In this document: piece by piece, positions 13,961-20,488 of the stretch
Layout: each line of letters starts with the position of its first letter
Position numbering within the stretch: position 1 is the first letter of the stretch
NCBI GenBank assembly: GCA_003833135.1
Contig: QZLH01000905.1
Coordinates: 8,367-28,854, forward strand
Reading direction: 5' to 3'
From: Oehlia diaphana
Taxonomy: Eukaryota; Glomeromycota; Glomeromycetes; Glomerales; Glomeraceae
Length of the DNA stretch: 20,488 nt
Notes under the pieces: model-generated
Database searches by the model: none
What the model was told of the DNA's origin: nothing
What the model saw: the letters and a program-made list of their open reading frames with translations, nothing else
Translations under genes and position numbers: made by a program

Positions 13961-14577
13961 TATAATAATGAAAAATGAAATGAAAGTGAAATAGGTTGAT
14001 GAAAATAGAAGTAGGATAATGTAAAACAAAATGAAACAATACAAAGAGAATTGAGATAATGAAAAATAAAGTGAAATATTGCAAAATGAAATGGAGTGAT
14101 AAAAACTGATATGAAGCGATATGGAGTGATAAAAACCGATATGGAGCAATATGGAGTGATGAAAAATGATATAGAGCAATATGAAGTGATGAAAAATAAT
14201 ATGGAACGATATGGAGTGATGAAAACTGATATGAAGCAATATAAAGTGATGAAAAATGATATGGAATAATATGGAGTGATAAAAAATGATATGAAATAAT
14301 ATGGAGCGATATAAAGTGATAAAAAGCGATATGGAGTGATGAAAACTGATATGAAGCAATATAAAGTGATGAAAAATGATATGGAGCAATATGAAGTGAT
14401 GAAAAATGATATAGAGTGATATGGAGTAATAAAAAATGATATAGAGCAATATGGAGTGATGAAAAATGATATAAAACAATATGGAGCAATGAAAAATGAT
14501 ATAGAATGATATGGAATGATGAAAATAGATATGAAACGATATGAAGCGATATGGAGTGATGAAAAAATGTATGGAGT
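13961..14577. repeat. 30-bp minisatellite, block 1
   Basis: From about 14091 the unit ATGGAGTGAT-GAAAAATGAT-ATGGAGCAAT repeats in strict 30-bp register for about 16 copies. Each unit is three related decamers. The stretch 13961-14090 is a diverged extension. Because 30 is a multiple of 3, several frames on both strands stay open for 180-200 codons, giving decapeptide repeats; these have no start context, introns or similarity I recognise, so I do not call them genes. Confidence 0.93.
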
Positions 14578-15858
14578 TAGTGTTCCGAACAGATCGAATT
14601 AGATTGGATTTGAGATGAATCCGATCTGATCTGAATTCAGATCAAAAATAAATGGATTCAATCCAATCTGAATTCAGATCAAAAAAAATTGGATCTGATC
14701 CGATCTGAATCTGAAACAGATTTGATTCGATTCGGTCTGAATTAAATTCGGATTTATCCAGTCTGATCTGAATCCAAAATTTAAAAAAATGTTTCACAAC
14801 ATTTTTTTAACGATTTTAAATAAAAAACATTGCGAAATATTTTTATTTATAATTTATCAAAAAAAAAACATTTTACGACATTTTTTTAACGATTTTAATA
14901 AAAAATGTTGCGAAATGTTTTTTATTTGCTTCACAACAGTTTTTTAGTTATTTTAATAAAAATTATTGTGAAACATTTTTTATTTTTAATTTAAAAGAAA
15001 AAAAACTGTTTTGCAACGGTTTTTTAGTTATTTTAATAAAAAACGTTGCGAAATGTTTTTTACTTGCAATAAAAAGTAAAAAAAACCGTTTTGCAACAGT
15101 TTTTTAGTTATTTTAATAAAAAATATTGTGAAACGTTTTTTATTTTTAATTTAAAAGAAAAAAAACCGTTTTACAACGGTTTTTTAGTTATTTTAATAAA
15201 AAATGTTGCGAAATGTTTTTACTTGCAATAAAAAGTAAAAAAAACCGTTTTGCAACATTTTTTTTAACAATTATAATAAAAAAAGTTGCAAAACATTTTT
15301 TTATTATTAATTTAAAAGAAAAAAACTATTTCGCAACAGTTTTTTTAACTATTTTAATAAAAAATGTTGCAAAACGTTTTTTACTTACAATATAAAGTAA
15401 AAAAACCATTTTGCAACAGTTTTTCAACTATTTTAATAAAAAATGTTGCGAAATGTTTTTTATTTTAATTTAAAAGGAAAAAACCGTTTTGCAACAGTTT
15501 TTTAACTAATTTTAATAAAAAAATATTGCGAAATGTTTTTTACTTGCAATATAAAGTAAAAAAAACCATTTCGTAATAGTTTTTTAACTATTTTAATAAA
15601 AAACGTTGCAAAACATTTTTTATTTTAATTAAAAACCATTTCGCAATGGTTTTGGACTGGATCTGATCCGAATCCGTTCAAATCAATCTGATCTAATCCG
15701 TTATAATAAAATGTTGATCCAATCTGATTCGATCTGAAGCGGATCAAATTTTTTTTAATTTGGATCAGATCATAGATCATAAAATATATGATCTGATCCA
15801 ATCCGTCACAGATCAGATCCGCAGATACGAATCAGATCAGATTTTTTTCAGAACACTA
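14578..15858. mobile_element. Non-autonomous hAT-like element 1 (1281 bp)
   Basis: The left end TAGTGTTCCG and right end CAGAACACTA are 10-bp inverted repeats with one mismatch. The flanking TATGGAGT at 14570-14577 and 15859-15866 is a perfect 8-bp duplication. An 8-bp duplication with TAGNG-type ends is the hallmark of hAT transposons. Subterminal regions (about 14590-14775 and 15655-15848) are dense in GATCTGATCCGAATC-type words, as transposase-binding subterminal repeats often are. The interior is a tandem array (separate entry). No transposase is encoded. Caution: the flank is a minisatellite in which TATGGAGT is common. Confidence 0.82.
14790..15650. repeat. ~80-bp tandem repeat array inside hAT-like element 1
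   Basis: About eleven units, marked by TTTTAATAAAA near 14810, 14891, 14950, 15030, 15109, 15190, 15269, 15350, 15430, 15510 and 15590. Each holds AAAACGTTGCGAAATGTTTT followed by AAAACCGTTTTGCAACAGTT, so units contain internal inverted motifs (GTTGCGAAA with TTTTGCAAC). Linkers alternate between an ACTTGCAATAAAAAGT form and an ATTTTTAATTTAAAAG form, a ~160-bp higher-order period. Short open frames here are incidental. Confidence 0.88.
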
Positions 15859-15985
15859 TATGGAGTAATATGGAGTGATAAAAAATAATATGAAGTAATA
15901 TGGAATAATGAAAAATGATATGAAATGATATGGAGTGATGAAAAATGATATGGAGCAATATGGAGTGATGAAAAATGATATGGAG
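15859..15985. repeat. 30-bp minisatellite, block 2
   Basis: About four copies of the same ATGGAGTGATGAAAAATGAT unit, left stranded between the two hAT-like elements. It begins with the target duplication of element 1 and ends with that of element 2. Confidence 0.9.
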
Positions 15986-16759
15986 TAGTGTTCCACACAG
16001 ATCGAATTAGACTGAATTAGGATAGATTTGAAATTTGATTCGATCAAATCAAATCTGAAAATTTGAATTCAGATCTGAGACAAATCAGTTTAAATCTGAT
16101 TCGAGATTTGATTCGAATTTGATTTGATTTGATTTAGATTTGATCTGATTGAATTCAAATTAAATCAAATCAAATCTCAAATCATTTGAACAGATTCGTA
16201 ATTTGATTTGATTCGATTTGGATTCGAATTTGATTTGAAATTCGATTCGATTCGGTTTGAAAATTTGATTCAAATTCGAATTTGATTTGAAATTCGATTC
16301 GATTCAGTTTGAATTCGTTCAAATTTAATAATTTAATTTATTATTTATATTACAAATTTACAAGGATTTTTGGTTAGTAATACTTATTAAAAATTATTTA
16401 TCTTTTATTTGCAATATTAATTGTTATTAATGTAGTGATGTAGATCACTAGATCTAATTTTATTGTGATTTGATCATGAGTCATCCGATCATTTTAAATC
16501 AAATTTATTTGATTCGGTCAAATCAAATCGATTTGGATTTGATTTGGATTTGATTCAGATTTGATCGAATTAGTTTAGGCTGATTCGTAATTTGATTTGA
16601 AATCGAATCGAATCTTATATTTTAATTCAGATTCGAAGCTCAAATCTGGATTTGAAATTCAAATCTGATTTGCAAATCAAAATTTTTGAATCGAATTAAA
16701 TCAAATTACGAATCGAATTCGAATCGATTCAATTTGACCGAATCGTTTGCAGAACACTA
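15986..16759. mobile_element. Non-autonomous hAT-like element 2 (774 bp)
   Basis: Ends TAGTGTTCCA and CAGAACACTA match element 1. The first ~32 bp, including ACAGATCGAATTAGA, are nearly identical in the two elements, so they belong to one family. The flanks ATATGGAG (15978-15985) and ATATAGAG (16760-16767) agree at 7 of 8 positions. The body is mostly GATTTGATTTGAAATTCGATT-type words in both orientations, with a plainer core at about 16335-16480 and a further word-rich half. No protein is encoded. Confidence 0.8.
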
Positions 16760-17358
16760 ATATAGAGCAATATAAAGTAATGAAAAATGATATAGAGCAA
16801 TATGAAGTGATGAAAAATGATATGGAGTAATATAGAATGATGAAAAATGATATGGAGCAATATGGAGTAATGAAAAATGATATGGAGTAATATGAAGTGA
16901 TGAAAAATGATATGGAGTGATATGAAGTGATGGAAAATGATATAGAGCAATATGGAGTGATGAAAAACAATATGAAGCAATATGGAGTGATAAAAAATGA
17001 TATGGAGCAATATGGAGTGATGAAAAACGATATGGAGCGATATAAAGTGATGGAAAATGATATAGAACGATATGGAGTGATGAAAAATGATATGGAGCAA
17101 TATGGGGTGATGAAAAATAATATGGAGCAATATGGAGTGATGAAAAATAATATGAAGCGATATGGAGTGATGAAAAATGATATGGAGCAATATGAAGTGA
17201 TGGAAAATGATATAAATGATATAAAGTAATGAAAAACGATATAGAGCAATATGAAGTGATGGAAAATGATATAGAGTGATATGGAGTGATGAAAACTTAT
17301 ATAGAACAATATAAAGTGATATAGAGCGATATGGAGTGATAAAAAGCGATATGGAGTA
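16760..17358. repeat. 30-bp minisatellite, block 3
   Basis: About 20 copies in 30-bp register, with one ~10-bp register slip near 17205-17225. Frames on both strands stay open (for example a + strand frame of 100 codons reading MKNDMEQYGV-type decapeptides, and − strand frames of 150-225 codons). I treat these as consequences of the period. Confidence 0.93.
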
Positions 17359-17901
17359 TGGCCCCTGAATATGAACAATTTTTACATAGTGAACTCCGTC
17401 TGAGAAATTGTCAAAGTGTACAAAAAAATTTTGCCCAAATGTACGACATTAGCAAGAAATTTTTTATTTTGTACAACAAATATTTAATATTCATATCAAA
17501 ATTTAGCTAAAATGTACATCCAAGATAATTAAATAAAATTCCAAATATACTTATAATTATCATTATATTAACTATCAAATTTTATATATATGTAATTAAA
17601 TAATATTTTTTCTTATTTATTATAATATAAAAGATGCTGAACTAATAATAGTTTAGCATTTTTATATATAAAATCGCAAAAAAAATACCAAACAATTATT
17701 ATAATTAAAAGTGTACACCTAAATTTTCTTTATTATAAAATAAGTATACGACAAAGCTTTTATTTCACTGACTATAAGTGTACGACATAAGTAGCTACAC
17801 ATGATCACCTAATAAGGAAATTTGTACCACAGTACAATAAAACTTTTCAAAATTTTTTAAAAGTGTACGATATGGTTCTTAATAGTGTATTTCAGGGTCC
17901 T
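17359..17901. mobile_element. Third inserted DNA-transposon-like element (~0.54 kb)
   Basis: The minisatellite is interrupted from TGGCCCCTGAATATG to TTCAGGGTCCT. These form imperfect inverted repeats (GGCCCCTGAATA against GGACCCTGAAATA). TA on each side (17357-17358, 17902-17903) may be the target duplication; the exact edge is ambiguous by 1-2 bp. The interior carries repeated TGTACGACAT/TGTACAACA-type words near both ends and no coding region. Superfamily not assigned. Confidence 0.7.
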
Positions 17902-18020
17902 TATGGAGTGATGAAAACCGATATAGAGTAATGAAAAATGATATGGAACGATATAGAGCGATATAAAGTGATAAAATCTGATATAAAGTGATATGGAGTG
18001 ATGAAAAATGATATGGGAGC
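17902..18020. repeat. 30-bp minisatellite, block 4
   Basis: About four copies of the same unit, the right-hand remnant of the array, fading into A/G-rich sequence with AAAGGGAATAATAG words up to about 18090. Confidence 0.85.
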
Positions 18021-18249
18021 GAAAGGAACAATGATGAATAAAAAGGATAATTTAAAACAAAGTGGGAGTAAAGGGAATAATAGAAAAATAAAAATGCTAA
18101 CAATAAAAGTAAGTCTTAAAGTTATTTGAAATTGTTGTTTTCTGAAAACAACTAAAGTTAAAGCGAAGTAATAAGAAAATAAAAAAACATTTTGTAAATA
18201 ATACTACAAGAAAGCAAAAAGCAAAATATGCGTTACGCATTTGTGTAAT

Positions 18250-18360
18250 ATGAAATCATCTGGTGAATTTCACTGGGTAAATTTAAAATTTTAATGCATT
18301 GCAGATCAAAGTGAAATTCACTCTGGTGAAATTCACCAGAGGTGAATGTAAAATTAATCC
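18250..18360. repeat. Near-palindromic GGTGAAATTCACC repeat, right copies
   Basis: CTGGTGAATTTCACT (18260-18274) is followed by AAGTGAAATTCACT (18309-18322) and CTGGTGAAATTCACCAG (18323-18339), which can fold on each other. The part from 18305 to 18360 aligns with the left copy at 13651-13700 in inverted orientation, including GGATYATTTTA-like outer flanks, though the motif's own symmetry weakens any orientation claim. Confidence 0.7.
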
Positions 18361-18914
18361 TTATATTTATTTAAAATAAAATTTCCATAAATTTCTGATA
18401 ATAATTGTTACCAATATTACATGATTTTTTAAATTTTAGCTAAAATTAAATGATCTATATATAAATTTCCTTTTTTAGAACTTATATAATACATTTTTAT
18501 TTTTTAATATGAAATAAAATTACTTTTTTTTGTATTGTATAATATTACTCATATTCTCAAAAGGAAATTTATATATCAATTTGTTAATTCTAAAAAAATC
18601 CTATGATAATCATTTATCAGTGATAAATAGCAAACTCCTATTTAAAATACTTTATTTATTTATTTTATAAATATATTGTATTACTACTTTAATATTATTA
18701 TTAACAAATATGATTATACCTTTATAAAGAAAAATAAAATAAATAAAAATAAAAGTTATTATACTATATTTTTACTCTAAAAATATAACTTATAAATGTT
18801 TTTTGATTTTGATAGTTTTTTTTTTTTGGCCGCTATAGCACATTTAAATTTTATTAAAAATATACATTATTATATAAGTAAGCTACATTATAACAAATAA
18901 AACTAATTAATTAA
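18361..18914. other. AT-rich non-coding spacer
   Basis: No open frame, RNA gene or ordered repeat seen. Confidence 0.5.
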
Positions 18915-19133
18915 AATCTAAACCACCCATTAATTTACAATAGAACAATCATATGTGCATTGTCAGAGAAGGCTTCAGACTGGTGGAGTAAGCGTAATTT
19001 AGTAATTGCTTTTTTCTTAAAGGAGTGCCCTTCCTCTAGATTTATGCCCAAGTACTCAGAAAACTTGCTGAAACTGCAACATAAACTTACAGCTTCATTG
19101 AACAAAAAGAAAATAAAAGAGCAACAAAAATAA
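18915..19133 (+). pseudogene. Possible decayed coding fragment
   Basis: A frame without a usable start is open for 72 codons and ends in TAA. It includes LSEKASDWWSKRNLVIAFF and later KYSENLLKLQHKLTASL. Base composition from about 18940 to 19100 is clearly richer in G and C than its surroundings and uses TGG, AAG, CTG and TGC codons, unlike the neighbouring spacer. I do not recognise the protein. It could be a transposon gene remnant, an exon of an unrecognised gene, or chance. Confidence 0.25.
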
Positions 19134-19476
19134 AGCCAGGAAAAAATAAGAAATTAAAAAAGGGGTTAATAAAATAAATCAAAAAAATTTTACTCGCATC
19201 TTATTAGCATGATGCATAGTTCTCCTAAATCGCCTGTTCATCCTCAATTGGCAATTCTACTTAGTAGGTTTCTAATTTCGGCTAATAAAGTTAACTTAGA
19301 AGTACCATTCAGATCTTTTTCCAAGTCTTCTTGGTTTATCTCTGTTTATTTCTAAAAGATCAGCTTTCTGTTTTTGATTTCTTTGATTTTTTTGATGCTA
19401 CTTCTGGACCTGAGTCTTAGTTAAAGCTCTGAATGGTTCAGGTTAAATCCAGGAACTGATCTGAAATTGGCTTAAA
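19134..19476. other. Non-coding or unrecognised sequence, mixed composition
   Basis: A 48-codon frame starts at 19209 (MMHSSPKSPVHPQLAILLSR) and ends at 19355. It is in the same frame as the fragment at 18915-19133 but separated by stops. Composition is again less AT-rich than usual. No family recognised; no RNA gene seen. Confidence 0.35.
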
Positions 19477-19540
19477 ATTCAGTTTAGTTTAATTCAGGTA
19501 TTAGAACCGAAAAACTGGTGATTCAGTTTAGTTTAATTCA
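19477..19540. repeat. 20-bp direct repeat, 44-bp period
   Basis: ATTCAGTTTAGTTTAATTCA occurs identically at 19477-19496 and 19521-19540, separated by 24 bp containing GAACCGAAAAACTGG. Confidence 0.8.
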
Positions 19541-19579
19541 ATTTTTAAAAAAAATGCAAAAAATTGAATAACTGGAGAT

Positions 19580-20375
19580 CTAGTGATCGTACAAAATTGA
19601 GCCATACATTATTGGATTTCTTGCAATAAGACGTGTCAAATGGTAATAAGATTGTATCTCTAGTATTGATAGATCACAAGTTAGATTACACCAAATGTTT
19701 TATAAAAAATTATCATTAGAAAGCTATTTATCAATGCTAGAGACATGATCTTACCACCATTTGATACATCTTGGTGAGACAAATCCAATGAAAATTAATT
19801 CGTTTATGTATGATCACTGAATGGTAAATAATGTCAAATTTCGCATTTTTTAAAAATTTTTGAGCGTTAAAAAATTAAAATTCTAATATATATATTTATT
19901 CGTTATGCAATAGTTGTACAAAGATGAATTAGGGATCATTGGATTCATCTTACTGAGGTAAGTCAAATGGTGGTAAGATCGCATCTCTAGCATCGATAAA
20001 TCATAAGTTAGATTACACTAAATATTTTACATAAAACTAGCATTAGAAAGCTATTTATTAATGCTAGAGACATGATCTTACCACCATTTGACTTACCTCA
20101 GTAAGATGAATCTAATGAACCCTAATTCGTCTTTGTATTATTATTGCATAATAAATAAATGCATGTATCGTCATTTTAATTTTTTAATGCTCAAAAATTT
20201 TTAAAAAATGTGAAATTTAATATTATTCACCATTCAGTGATCATACATAGATGAATTAATATTCATTGGATTCATCTTACTGATCTGTATTGAATGGTGG
20301 TAAAATCATATCTTTAGCATTAATAGATAGATTTCTAATACTAATTTTATGTAAAATATTTAATGTAATCTATAC
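19580..20375. repeat. Nested long inverted repeat, ~0.8 kb
   Basis: A left arm of about 19677-20001 pairs with a right arm of about 20053-20375 around a ~51-nt centre. The best core is 19941-20001 against 20053-20113 (about 58 of 61 positions), including GGTAAGTCAAATGGTGGTAAG and its complement. Each arm itself contains a fold-back of the same unit (for example 19611-19674 against 19726-19788), so the region is three alternating-orientation copies of one unit. CTCTAGCATCGATAAAT, TTAGATTACACTAAATATTTT and TGTATGATCACTGAATGG variants recur. No protein is encoded. It resembles a compound fold-back element or tandemly inverted MITEs. Confidence 0.88.
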
Positions 20376-20394
20376 ATGAAACCGAAATTGGTTA

Positions 20395-20488
20395 ATTTCT
20401 ACCTCCGAAATGGTCGAAATGGTCGAAATAATTTCGACTTGGGCCCCTCCAAAAGTCGAAATGGTCGAAATTGCGTCAAAGTCATGTG
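20395..20488. repeat. CGAAATGGTCGAAAT repeats at the window edge
   Basis: CGAAATGGT recurs four times. GTCGAAATAATTTCGAC (20422-20438) is a palindrome, and GGGCCCCTCC follows. It is probably the start of another repeat or element that continues beyond the window. Confidence 0.55.

Noticed and set aside
13899..14489. Two long overlapping − strand open frames (196 and 183 codons)
   Set aside because: They read through the 30-bp minisatellite in different frames of the same strand. The peptide is a period-10 by-product with no independent support.
14790..15650. Regularly spaced repeats as a possible CRISPR array
   Set aside because: Units are contiguous and similar throughout, with no unique spacers, and the host is eukaryotic.
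16701..17378. − strand open frames of 225 and 153 codons and a + strand frame of 100 codons
   Set aside because: Same cause: a repeat with a period divisible by three leaves several frames open on both strands. The longest also runs into the hAT-like element.

Overview
The window looks like nuclear DNA of a very AT-rich, intron-dense, transposon-loaded fungus. My best guess is an arbuscular mycorrhizal fungus (Glomeromycotina, Rhizophagus-like). This is an inference from base composition, A/T-ending codons, short introns that are numerous in two of the genes, and protein sequences that are clearly opisthokont/fungal in type; no ribosomal or mitochondrial marker is present to confirm it.

Three complete genes, all on the + strand, fill roughly 3.2-12.5 kb. 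(1) 3181-5925: a five-exon ADCK2-type UbiB/ABC1 atypical kinase, a mitochondrial coenzyme Q-related family. It has a GC-AG intron and a 17-nt micro-exon. (2) 6908-10609: a 16-exon gene for MCM5, a subunit of the MCM2-7 replicative helicase, of 722 aa. (3) 11147-12451: an eight-exon gene for proteasome subunit alpha-7 (PSMA3/Pre10), of 248 aa. I joined every exon by reading frame and by protein conservation; all junctions keep frame and each gene ends in a proper stop. The three are housekeeping genes with unrelated functions, and nothing suggests an operon or a cluster.

The flanks are non-coding and repeat-rich. Upstream, 1-3180 holds homopolymer tracts, a short degenerate minisatellite, and a satellite-like array of ten ~110-155-bp units (1677-2900) with a ~242-bp two-unit higher-order period. 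Downstream, 13.9-18.0 kb was apparently one 30-bp-period minisatellite, now split by three inserted DNA-transposon-like elements. Two (14578-15858 and 15986-16759) are related and share TAGTGTTC termini with 8-bp flanking duplications (one perfect, one 7/8), the signature of non-autonomous hAT elements. The third (17359-17901) has GGMCCCTGAA-type terminal inverted repeats. A near-palindromic GGTGAAATTCACC motif lies on either side of this complex. The right end (19.58-20.38 kb) is a ~0.8-kb nested inverted repeat built from alternating copies of one unit.

A 173-bp pogo/Tc1-mariner-type MITE, with ~30-bp inverted repeats and flanking TA, sits inside intron 3 of mcm5; palindromic sequence also lies in intron 4 of the kinase gene. 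I found no rRNA, tRNA, CRISPR array or recognisable novel defence or biosynthetic system. The interest of the window is in nested repeat and transposon structure and in unusual splicing.
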